This document shows, piece by piece, positions 1-8,062 of a stretch of DNA of 9,655 nucleotides. Every line of letters begins with the position of its first letter. The stretch's first letter is position 1. Under the pieces are notes generated by a model. The model worked only from the letters and a program-made list of their open reading frames with translations, was not told the DNA's origin and made no database searches. A program made the translations under genes and the position numbers. This DNA comes from an uncultured Bryobacterales bacterium (GTDB lineage Bacteria; Acidobacteriota; Terriglobia; Bryobacterales; UBA6623): the NCBI GenBank assembly GCA_946887065.1, contig CAMPKL010000089.1:1-9655 (forward strand), given 5' to 3'.

Positions 1-335
1 AAGGATCTTATGTATTTAGATGTAGCATGCTGTGTCAATAGTTTTGAGGCCTGTCGCGGCGTAAGTCGTTGTAGACATGGGGAAAGAAAGTTTGAAAAAA
101 GTTGTTGGTTGCGCCCTGACGGGCGCGGGCGGGTTCGGGAACCCCGGTTTCGTTTCGTTCACTCAAGGCTACTGGTTATGACGCGCCTCCGGGGCAGAGG
201 ACATCCCGAAGACTTAGGTAAGATAGCAACCCGAGTACATGGGTAACAGATCCGAGAGTATCGGTCGGTCTTTGTTGAGGAAGACCCGCCGCTTATGCGG
301 CTGGGCTCGGGTCGACGGCGGATTGAGGGAGCTGG
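1..335. other. Non-coding stretch rich in short hairpins
   Basis: No frame here gives a believable protein: the one plus-strand reading frame (10-246) is Arg/Cys-rich, low in ordinary hydrophobic pattern and lacks a ribosome binding site. What can be seen is a run of perfect short inverted repeats: 111-116/121-126 (GCGCCC/GGGCGC), 131-135/140-144 (GGGTT/AACCC), 186-189/197-200, 229-232/241-244, 252-255/261-264, 267-272/281-286 (GGTCTT/AAGACC) and 288-292/297-301. Bases 1-110 look less GC-rich than the rest. I compared it by eye with tmRNA, RNase P RNA, SRP RNA and common riboswitch signatures and recognised none. It could be a structured RNA, the 3' flank of a gene to the left, or plain spacer. 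Confidence 0.35.
285..305 (-). terminator. Probable terminator of the cytochrome P460 gene
   Basis: Read on the minus strand, CCC-A-GCCGC pairs with GCGGC-GGG across an ATAA loop, an eight-pair GC stem with one bulged A. It starts about 30 bases after the stop of the cytochrome gene and is followed by TCTTCCT, a weak T-rich tail. Position and stem favour a terminator; the poor T-tract keeps the call moderate. Confidence 0.45.
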
Positions 336-875
336 CTAGGGACGGCGGAGGATGGGGTAGAACTGGGTGAAGACGTTGTCGGTGGCGGCGTGTTCGCTGT
401 GGCAGGTCCAGCAGTCCTTCTTAGCGAAGGCTTTGGCGCTGGCGGCGGATGAACCGTCTGGGCGAGAGAAATTGAAGTAGGCCCAGCCTTCGTCAAAGCG
501 CGAGCTGTCTTTGAGCGAAACTTCGATGCCGACGGCTTTGTCTTCGAAGTGCCCGCGTTGATTGATCGACTCGCGCGACCCGGCCGTTAAACGTTCCATC
601 ACCAATACGGTCTTCTCCGGGAATTTGCCGCTCGTCTTGTATTCGCGGTAAGCGGCCGGATTGATGTAGAGGTTGTGGAACTCTTGCGGCCCCGGCTTGG
701 CCTCACCTTCCTGATAGCTCATGCCCAGGGTCGCACCAATGAAGATCCACTCGCGATAGCCTTCAGGCCGGATCAGTTCGCCGTCGCCGGTGTAACGCGG
801 AGCGGCGTCCTGAGCCAGGGCCGCCAACGGCAACAGAAGCATCAAGCCAAGCGGACAGGAAAGTAAGCGTCTCAT
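336..875 (-). CDS. Cytochrome P460-family periplasmic heme protein lacking the cross-link lysine
   Basis: The 179-residue product starts with a Sec signal peptide (RR, hydrophobic stretch 9-20, likely cleavage after ALA at 21). The mature part reads as cytochrome P460/cytochrome c'-beta: GELIRPEGYREW (32-43), a central beta region (65-138), the c-heme motif CWTCH (155-159, His159 the axial ligand) and the closing family signature VFTQFYPILR (168-177). In the family, Lys-cross-linked P460 oxidises hydroxylamine (to N2O), while c'-beta members lack the cross-link and bind NO. From memory of the Nitrosomonas europaea protein, its cross-linking Lys70 sits in GTVTVKEL; the matching stretch here is KTVLVMER, so Met93 takes that place. 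Hydroxylamine oxidation is therefore doubtful and an NO-binding or electron-transfer role is equally possible. No clear Shine-Dalgarno precedes the ATG. It is a single gene, with no visible nitrogen-cycle partner in the window. Confidence 0.88.
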   Translation of the reverse strand: MRRLLSCPLGLMLLLPLAALAQDAAPRYTGDGELIRPEGYREWIFIGATLGMSYQEGEAKPGPQEFHNLYINPAAYREYKTSGKFPEKTVLVMERLTAGSRESINQRGHFEDKAVGIEVSLKDSSRFDEGWAYFNFSRPDGSSAASAKAFAKKDCWTCHSEHAATDNVFTQFYPILRRP

Positions 876-950
876 GCATCGAGACTAGCCGAAGTGGCTT
901 GCGCGATCAAAAGAAATAACGCGATCTCCCCGCGGTAAACTACAAGTCCC

Positions 951-1037
951 GCCCGGGTGGCGAAATTGGCAGACGCACGGGACTTAAAATCCCGAGTCCG
1001 AAAGGACGTGCGGGTTCGACCCCCGCCCCGGGCACCA
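951..1037 (+). tRNA. tRNA-Leu(UAA), complete, CCA encoded
   Basis: An 87-base class II tRNA. The acceptor strands GCCCGGG (951-957) and CCCGGGC (1027-1033) pair fully, followed by discriminator A1034 and encoded CCA (1035-1037). The anticodon arm is CGGGA (978-982) / TCCCG (990-994) with loop CTTAAAA, giving anticodon TAA at 985-987, which reads UUA (and UUG by wobble). The long variable arm GTCC-GAAA-GGAC (996-1007 region) and the TTCGACC T-loop confirm a leucine tRNA. A possible -10 box TAAACT lies at 936-941 but I see no good -35. The 3' end is repeated at 2941-2971, and a second, broken tRNA-Leu follows directly. Confidence 0.97.
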
Positions 1038-1041
1038 GACT

Positions 1042-1159
1042 TGCCCAGCCCGAAATGGCCCGGAACGTGTAGGGACTAGGCGGCAGCACCCGGAAGGGAT
1101 GGTCCAGACCCCAAACCCTCGCAAGACAGGAGGGGCGGCGAAAGCCGCAGCTGGGGATG
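1042..1159 (+). ncRNA. 3' half of a group I intron (truncated remnant)
   Basis: The stretch carries the 3' catalytic-core pattern of small bacterial tRNA group I introns. AACGTGTAGGGACTAG (1064-1079) resembles the conserved segment AAGGTGTAGAGACTAG that I recall from the Azoarcus tRNA-Ile intron. Proposed P7 is GGACTA (1073-1078) with TGGTCC (1100-1105). Between them are a P3-like strand GGCGGCAG (1079-1086) and a small P8 hairpin CCC-GGAA-GGG (1089-1098). A P9 region follows: CCCC (1109-1112) / GGGG (1132-1135) and a GNRA hairpin GCGGC-GAAA-GCCGC (1135-1148). The intron would end at G1159, as expected for the terminal omega-G, right before a tRNA-Leu 3' exon. The 5' part (P1, P2, 5' strands of P3 and P4) is not found; an intact tRNA-Leu occupies its place. 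It should be unable to splice. Confidence 0.6.
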
Positions 1160-1213
1160 AAAATCCGTTGGACCGCAAGGTCCGTGAGGGTTCAAGTCCT
1201 TCCGCCCGCACCA
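1160..1213 (+). pseudogene. 3' exon of an intron-containing tRNA-Leu(UAA), 5' exon missing
   Basis: Starting with AAAATCCGT (the part of a Leu-UAA anticodon loop and stem 3' of the usual group I insertion point), the sequence runs through a variable arm GGACC-GCAA-GGTCC (1170-1183), a T-arm GAGGG-TTCAAGT-CCTTC (1186-1202, one G-T pair), the acceptor 3' strand CGCCCGC (1203-1209), discriminator A1210 and CCA (1211-1213). The matching acceptor 5' strand (GCGGGCG) and the 5' exon are absent from the preceding 200 bases. It is a different lineage from the intact tRNA just upstream, which has CCCGGGC here. It is read as a tRNA-Leu gene that lost its 5' exon and half its intron. tRNA ends of this kind often give spurious antisense protein calls. 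Confidence 0.7.
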
Positions 1214-1233
1214 TTTCGATGGAAGAAGACGGT

Positions 1234-2031
1234 TCAAGTGGTCGGCGTGGTGCCGCCGTCAATAACGTAGTCGCCGCCGTGTATCGAGGCCGCGCGGTCC
1301 GATACGAGAAAAGCCACGAGTTCAGCGACTTCTTCCGGCTTTCCCGGACGACCGATCGGGATGCCGCCGATCATGTCCATGATCCTTCGGCGCGCGGCGA
1401 CCTCGTCTATGCCGCTGCTTTGGGCGAGTTGCACGATCATGCCGTGCGCGCCGGAGGTCTCGATGAAGCCGGGCGAGATTGTGTTCACTCGCACTCCTTT
1501 AGGCCCCACTTCGTCCGCGAGGCCCTTAGAGTACGTGCGAAGCGCGGCCTTCGCCGCAGCATAAGCGAGCGTCGAATCGTAAAGCGGCAAGCGGTGCTGG
1601 ATGGAGTTGATATGGATGACGACGCCCGACGATCGCGCAATCATGCCGGGGATGAAAGCCCGGTCCATGCGGACCGCCGCCAGCAAGTTCACGTCGAGCG
1701 CGCGGCTCCAATCCTCGTCTGACAGAGCGGAGAAACCGCCGTTCGGCGCCTCCGATCCACCCACGCAGTTGATCAGGATATCGATGCCGTCCCACTCCCG
1801 GTTCACTCGCTCAATAACGGCCCCCGCGCCGTCACCCGCTCCGATATCAGCCTGAATGAACAAGGCTGGGCGTTGCCCCGCCGGAAGCGGGGAGCGCGCA
1901 GAGGTTGCGACGGAAGCACCGGACGCGACAAACCGCTCCACAATGAGCGCGCCCATGCCTTTCGTTCCTCCGGTCACTAGTACGCGCTTCTCCTTGAATT
2001 CGTTCGCGGAAACGGGAAACGGATAGCTCAT
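1234..2031 (-). CDS. Short-chain dehydrogenase/reductase (SDR)
   Basis: A 265-residue classical SDR, the normal length for the family. The Rossmann nucleotide-binding motif TGGTKGMG is at 20-27, an Arg at the end of the second strand (R46) suggests NADP(H), D62 is the adenine-contact Asp, and NCVGG (88-92) replaces the usual NNAG. The catalytic set is Asn115, Ser143, Tyr157 and Lys161 (YAAAK), with SPG at 186-188 and the C-terminal HGGDYVIDGG signature. It should oxidise or reduce an alcohol/carbonyl pair in the cytosol; the substrate cannot be told. Its ATG overlaps the stop of the upstream NTF2-like gene (ATGA), so the two are translationally coupled. The divergent HxlR gene points to induction by a reactive or aromatic compound, which is inference. 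Confidence 0.93.
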   Translation of the reverse strand: MSYPFPVSANEFKEKRVLVTGGTKGMGALIVERFVASGASVATSARSPLPAGQRPALFIQADIGAGDGAGAVIERVNREWDGIDILINCVGGSEAPNGGFSALSDEDWSRALDVNLLAAVRMDRAFIPGMIARSSGVVIHINSIQHRLPLYDSTLAYAAAKAALRTYSKGLADEVGPKGVRVNTISPGFIETSGAHGMIVQLAQSSGIDEVAARRRIMDMIGGIPIGRPGKPEEVAELVAFLVSDRAASIHGGDYVIDGGTTPTT

Positions 2032-2357
2032 AAACGAATCTCTAGCAAGAGGATCTTGCCGTCCTCCACAGTAAAGACTTGGTTTACTTCCACCGGACTG
2101 CCGGGAAAGTCGCCGGTCAGCCTTGCACGCACCGTCACGGTGTTCTCATCTGCCGACGCCGCCAACGGCTCCGAGACGTACTTGTACTTCGCGTCCACCT
2201 CCTGTTTCCACTCTCGGATTGCCTCGCGTCCGCAGCGGTCCTTGCCTTCGTCGCGTACAACGCCGTTCCCGGCAAAGCACAGCGACAGCCGGCGTGCGTC
2301 CTTGGCGCGCTCGGCCTCCAAATATTCGGCGACGATGGGCGGGACGTTCAACGGCAT
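2028..2357 (-). CDS. NTF2/SnoaL-like small protein
   Basis: A 109-residue protein resembling the SnoaL_2/NTF2-like fold: an N-terminal helical part (VAEYLEAERAKDARRLSLCF, 9-28), GVVRDEGKDRCGREAIREWKQE (32-53) matching the usual 'charged loop then G-x-x-x-I-x-x-W' pattern, and beta strands to the C-terminus (VEVNQVFTVEDGKILLLEI). Such proteins bind small hydrophobic ligands and act as isomerases, dehydratases or accessory subunits; no catalytic residue can be assigned. A longer reading frame reaches 2507, but this ATG has GAGG six bases upstream and the family's homology begins here. The extra part would also run across the promoter region and into the divergent regulator gene. It is the first gene of the pair with the SDR. 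Confidence 0.85.
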   Translation of the reverse strand: MPLNVPPIVAEYLEAERAKDARRLSLCFAGNGVVRDEGKDRCGREAIREWKQEVDAKYKYVSEPLAASADENTVTVRARLTGDFPGSPVEVNQVFTVEDGKILLLEIRL

Positions 2358-2384
2358 GTTTTCCTCTTGTTCACGGTTCCCTCC

Positions 2385-2412
2385 TTGAAATGTCGCATAG
2401 CACTGACAATAA
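2385..2412 (+). promoter_or_regulatory. Candidate promoter of the HxlR gene
   Basis: TTGAAA (2385-2390) and CAATAA (2407-2412) are separated by 16 bases, a fair sigma70-type pair. Transcription would start near 2419, immediately beside the dyad at 2420-2437, which fits autoregulation. On the other strand CTTACT and CATTAT, also 16 bases apart, overlap the dyad and could drive the NTF2-like/SDR pair. Confidence 0.4.
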
Positions 2413-2419
2413 TGGAAGT

Positions 2420-2437
2420 ACACACTAAAAAGTAAGT
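2420..2437. promoter_or_regulatory. Candidate HxlR operator (imperfect dyad)
   Basis: ACACACT-AAAA-AGTAAGT is an imperfect inverted repeat (five of seven positions matched, with ACT/AGT flanking the centre) in the 91-base gap between the divergent start codons. HxlR/MarR-type dimers bind such AT-rich dyads next to their own gene. The link to this regulator is positional inference. Confidence 0.4.
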
Positions 2438-2448
2438 ATGGAGGAATG

Positions 2449-2784
2449 ATGGCCAAGCGGTACACGCCGATTTCGGCGGCTGCGGACGTGGAAGCGGCGC
2501 TGCGCATGCTGGAGGGGAGATGGAAGCTAGTGATACTCTTTCATCTGTTCGGCGGCAAGGTGATGCGCTTCTCGGAACTGGAGCGCGCGATTCCGAACAT
2601 CACGCAGAAAATGCTCGGCCAGCAGCTCCGGCAACTGGAGGCGGACGGCATTGTCCACCGGACCTCATATGCGCAAGTGCCGCCCAAGGTTGAATACCGC
2701 CTGACAGACTGGGGACAATCCTTGTGCCCGACTCTCGATAGTATCCTCAGGTGGGCCGATCGCCGTCCGAAAGCGATTTCATAG
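2449..2784 (+). CDS. HxlR-family winged-helix transcriptional regulator
   Basis: About 111 residues, full length for HxlR. Family hallmarks are clear: the WKLVILFHL helix, RFSELERAIPNITQKMLGQQLRQLEADGI (the winged helix-turn-helix recognition region), then the wing YAQVPPKVEYRLTDWGQSL. Members are cytosolic dimers that sense electrophiles, quinones, oxidants or aromatic ligands. The N-terminal cysteine used by some thiol-sensing members is absent; the only Cys is near residue 93 in SLCP. Two ATGs lie side by side (2446 and 2449). The second is chosen because GGAGG (2440-2444) is four bases from it but only one from the first. It is divergent from the NTF2-like/SDR pair and is the likely regulator of that pair. 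Confidence 0.93.
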   Translation: MAKRYTPISAAADVEAALRMLEGRWKLVILFHLFGGKVMRFSELERAIPNITQKMLGQQLRQLEADGIVHRTSYAQVPPKVEYRLTDWGQSLCPTLDSILRWADRRPKAIS

Positions 2785-2797
2785 TGGGTATCCCGTC

Positions 2798-2828
2798 CCG
2801 CAGCCCAAAGCAGCGGCGTTTTCTCTTT
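2798..2828 (+). terminator. Candidate rho-independent terminator after the HxlR gene
   Basis: CCGC-A-GC, loop CCAAA, GC-A-GCGG forms a stem with one A-A mismatch (2798-2816), followed by CGTTTTCTCTTT. It begins 14 bases after the stop codon. The broken T-run makes it moderate in strength. Confidence 0.5.
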
Positions 2829-2852
2829 GCCCATGCCAGCACTGAATCGTGC

Positions 2853-2866
2853 GTGAAAAATTTCAC
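2853..2866. repeat. Palindrome GTGAAA-AA-TTTCAC
   Basis: A six-base perfect inverted repeat with a two-base centre in AT-richer intergenic DNA between the HxlR terminator and the tRNA remnant. The spacer is too short for a good RNA hairpin, so a protein-binding site is likelier if it has any function. Confidence 0.3.
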
Positions 2867-2904
2867 CTTTCTGAATTGTAAGTTGCTTGTTTTCAGATAT
2901 ATCT

Positions 2905-2971
2905 GGCAAGCGCAAAGGACTTAGAATCCTGAGTCCGAAACGTGCGGGTTCGACCCCCGCCCCGGGCACCA
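2905..2971 (+). pseudogene. Degenerate partial tRNA-Leu copy, candidate attachment site (attR-like)
   Basis: This matches the intact tRNA-Leu(UAA) from its D-loop onward. GGCA through the anticodon arm aligns 20 of 26 bases (968-993 against 2905-2930), then 10 of 10 (994-1003 against 2931-2940), then three bases of the variable arm are missing. The last 31 bases, through T-arm, acceptor strand and CCA, are identical (1007-1037 against 2941-2971). The anticodon triplet reads TAG instead of TAA. No acceptor 5' strand or D-stem precedes it and the variable arm is broken, so it should not make a tRNA. Identity rising to perfect at the tRNA 3' end is the pattern left by integration at a tRNA gene. 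It ends four bases before the stop codon of the convergent metallo-beta-lactamase gene. Confidence 0.85.
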
Positions 2972-2975
2972 GGTT

Positions 2976-4376
2976 CTAGGCCGTCGACTCAATCGGCATC
3001 TTCGCCGCTTGCCAGGCGGCGACGCCGCCGGCCAACTCGGCAATGTTGACGATGCCTTCCTTTTGCAGGATGCTGGCTCCGATAGACGATCGATAGCCGC
3101 CCGCGCAGTGCACCACGTAAGGGCGCTCTCGATCCAAGGCGGCGACGATCCCGCCGAGCCGGCTCAACGGCAGGTTGACGCTGCCTTCGATTTTCTTCGC
3201 CGCATGCTCGCGCTCCGTGCGCACGTCGATGACGACCGGCGGCACGGCGGAATCCAACAGCTCCTGAAGTTCCGCCGGACCGAGCCGATCCCAGCCGTCG
3301 GCCAATTCCCTGCGCGCTTCGAGCGCCGCGATTCCTTGGTCGAGATACCCGGCGATGTGATCGAAGCCGATACGGCCCAAGCGCATCGCGGATTGTTCCT
3401 CATAGCCGGGCTCGGCGATCACCACAATCGGCCGATCGCGGTCCAGCAAGCTGCCGGCCCAGGTCGCGTACTGGCCGCCGAGCCCGATATTGAGCGAGCC
3501 GGCGAGATGCGCGCGGGCAAAATCGGCGCCGTCGCGTGTATCGAGAAGCTGCGCGTCCGAATCGCGCAAGGCCAACACGTCGTCGAGGGACAAAGGCGTC
3601 AAGGCCTTCTGCAGCGTCTCGTCGAGAGTCGCGTGTTCCTTCGTGTTCAATACGGCGTCGTAGCTGAAGTAGGCCGGGGACTCGCGCTCTTCCGCCGTCA
3701 GCAAATCCACGAACTCCCGGCGTTCCATCGGCTGTAATGCGTAGTTCGTGCGCCGTTGTTCGCCGATCGTGGATACCGTCTCCTTGCTCATTTTCGCGCC
3801 GCAAAGCGAGCCCGCCCCGTGCGCCGGGTAGACCAGCGTTTCATCCGGCAAAGTCATCAGCTTCTCGCGCAGGGAATCGTAAAGCTTACCGGCCAATTCC
3901 TCGGCGGTGATTCCGATGGAAGCCTGCAAGTCGGGCCGCCCAACGTCGCCGATGAACAGCGTGTCGCCGGTGAAAACAGCGTGGGGCCTTTCCGTGTTGC
4001 TGCTCGTGTCGTGGAGCAGCACGGAGATGGACTCCAGGGTATGTCCCGGAGTCTCTAACGCCGTGAACCGCAATGACCCCAGTTCGAGAACGCCGCCGTC
4101 CTTCAAGGGGATGAAGGCGAACTCGGCGTTGGCCTGCGCGCCCATGCATATCTGCGCGCCGGCACGCTTGCGAAGTTCCAAATGACCCGCAACGAAGTCC
4201 GCGTGACAGTGGGTCAGGATGACGTATTTGACCTGGAGCCCAAGCTCGCTGCACTCGGACATATACTGATCGACGTCCCGCTGCGGATCGATGATCAAAG
4301 CCGTACCCGTGGCCTCGTCCCCGACGAGATAGGAGGCGTGCGCTAAGCAGTTGAGGTAGTGCTGTTTGAGGATCAT
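2976..4376 (-). CDS. Metallo-beta-lactamase fold protein with two rhodanese domains
   Basis: The 466-residue protein has an N-terminal persulfide dioxygenase/glyoxalase II-like beta-lactamase fold (1-220). Metal-site residues are His56, His58 and Asp60 in THCHADF, His112 in GHT, Asp138 in FTGDTLF and His186 in PAHGAG. Asp60 is followed by Phe, not the second His, as in Fe-type persulfide dioxygenases that use two His and one Asp. Two rhodanese modules follow. The first (about 262-355) has AEPGYEE where the active loop should be and no Cys, so it is probably structural. The second (about 365-466) has the active loop CAGGYRS with Cys424. The likely role is oxidation or transfer of persulfide sulfur in the cytosol. 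LNCLAHASYLVGD at 8-20 is the usual start of the family, although no Shine-Dalgarno is visible before the ATG. It is the last gene of the efflux operon, 58 bases after the DUF1232 gene. Confidence 0.9.
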   Translation of the reverse strand: MILKQHYLNCLAHASYLVGDEATGTALIIDPQRDVDQYMSECSELGLQVKYVILTHCHADFVAGHLELRKRAGAQICMGAQANAEFAFIPLKDGGVLELGSLRFTALETPGHTLESISVLLHDTSSNTERPHAVFTGDTLFIGDVGRPDLQASIGITAEELAGKLYDSLREKLMTLPDETLVYPAHGAGSLCGAKMSKETVSTIGEQRRTNYALQPMERREFVDLLTAEERESPAYFSYDAVLNTKEHATLDETLQKALTPLSLDDVLALRDSDAQLLDTRDGADFARAHLAGSLNIGLGGQYATWAGSLLDRDRPIVVIAEPGYEEQSAMRLGRIGFDHIAGYLDQGIAALEARRELADGWDRLGPAELQELLDSAVPPVVIDVRTEREHAAKKIEGSVNLPLSRLGGIVAALDRERPYVVHCAGGYRSSIGASILQKEGIVNIAELAGGVAAWQAAKMPIESTA

Positions 4377-4434
4377 CGGAGCGCGCCAGGCACGCTCAAT
4401 CTTACGGCATCCGACTCCCGGGAACGCGGCGATT

Positions 4435-4656
4435 CTATTCGGCGGGGTCGATATCGATGACCTTGCCGTCCTTCGCCGCCCCGGCTGCCGCTGGGGTTTG
4501 GTTCTTCGACGACAGCCAATACAGAATGATCAGGATGATGACTCCGATGTCATCGAGCTGCCCCAGCACGGGGATGAAGTCGGGGATGATGTCGATCGGA
4601 CTCAGCGCGTAGAGCGCTCCCGCAACGGTCGCGGCGATGCGGCCAAAGTTTTTCAT
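4435..4656 (-). CDS. DUF1232 (YkvA-like) small membrane protein
   Basis: Seventy-three residues carrying the DUF1232 signature SPIDIIPDFIPVLGQLDD (19-36), followed by a hydrophobic segment (about 37-48) and a polar, Ala-rich and acidic tail. The family is widespread and of unknown biochemical function. This start is preferred because GAGG lies six bases upstream and the family begins here; the frame stays open to 4914, but that part runs through the neighbouring DUF2892 gene in another frame. It sits 20 bases after the DUF2892 stop and is presumably co-transcribed. Confidence 0.85.
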   Translation of the reverse strand: MKNFGRIAATVAGALYALSPIDIIPDFIPVLGQLDDIGVIILIILYWLSSKNQTPAAAGAAKDGKVIDIDPAE

Positions 4657-4676
4657 CGTGGGCCTCGCGCCTAAGT

Positions 4677-4876
4677 TTAGCCGGGCGCCGCTTGGTCCTT
4701 GACTCCCAGCTTGCGCAAGAAGGTCATCATCGGGCACCAATTGGTGAACGCGGACTGGAACAGATTTAGTCCAATGAAGGCCGTAAAGAAGTACCAATAT
4801 GGGTGGACGAAATAGCCGAGCGCCAAGCTCAGCATCACAAAGAGGCCCGCCACCAAACGCAACCAACGGTCTACAT

Positions 4877-4880
<4 letters not shown>
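4677..4880 (-). CDS. DUF2892 (YgaP-type transmembrane) protein
   Basis: Sixty-seven residues with two transmembrane helices (about 6-25 and 28-46) and the typical [14 protein letters not shown] segment (39-52), including the conserved NxxQSxFTxxCP pattern. In YgaP-like proteins this membrane unit is fused to a rhodanese; here it stands alone but the same operon ends with a rhodanese protein, so a partnership is plausible (inference). A strong GGAGGAA lies seven bases before the ATG, which overlaps the stop of the RND pump gene (ATGA). Confidence 0.9.

Positions 4881-8061
<3,181 letters not shown>

Positions 8062-8062
<1 letters not shown>

Noticed and set aside
10..246. A 78-residue plus-strand reading frame at the left edge
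   Set aside because: Arg- and Cys-rich composition, no ribosome binding site, no recognisable domain, and it runs through GC-rich hairpins.
951..1213. One tRNA-Leu with its 5' exon at 951 and its 3' exon at 1160, spliced by the intron
   Set aside because: The acceptor strands GCCCGGG and CGCCCGC would not pair, and the tRNA at 951-1037 is already complete on its own.
984..1262. A 92-residue minus-strand reading frame containing AEGLEPS and GRGSNPH
   Set aside because: These are the usual antisense translations of tRNA-Leu sequence; the frame covers the two tRNA ends and is not a gene.
1099..1722. A 207-residue plus-strand reading frame over the SDR gene
   Set aside because: It lies opposite a dehydrogenase with all family motifs and has no domain pattern of its own; high GC makes such shadow frames common.
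2028..2507. The longer 159-residue form of the NTF2-like protein
   Set aside because: The extension crosses the divergent promoter region and the start of the HxlR gene; the start at 2357 has a good ribosome site and matches the family length.
2541..2969. A 142-residue minus-strand reading frame
   Set aside because: It is antisense to the HxlR gene and begins in the antisense of the tRNA remnant (GAGVEPARFG).
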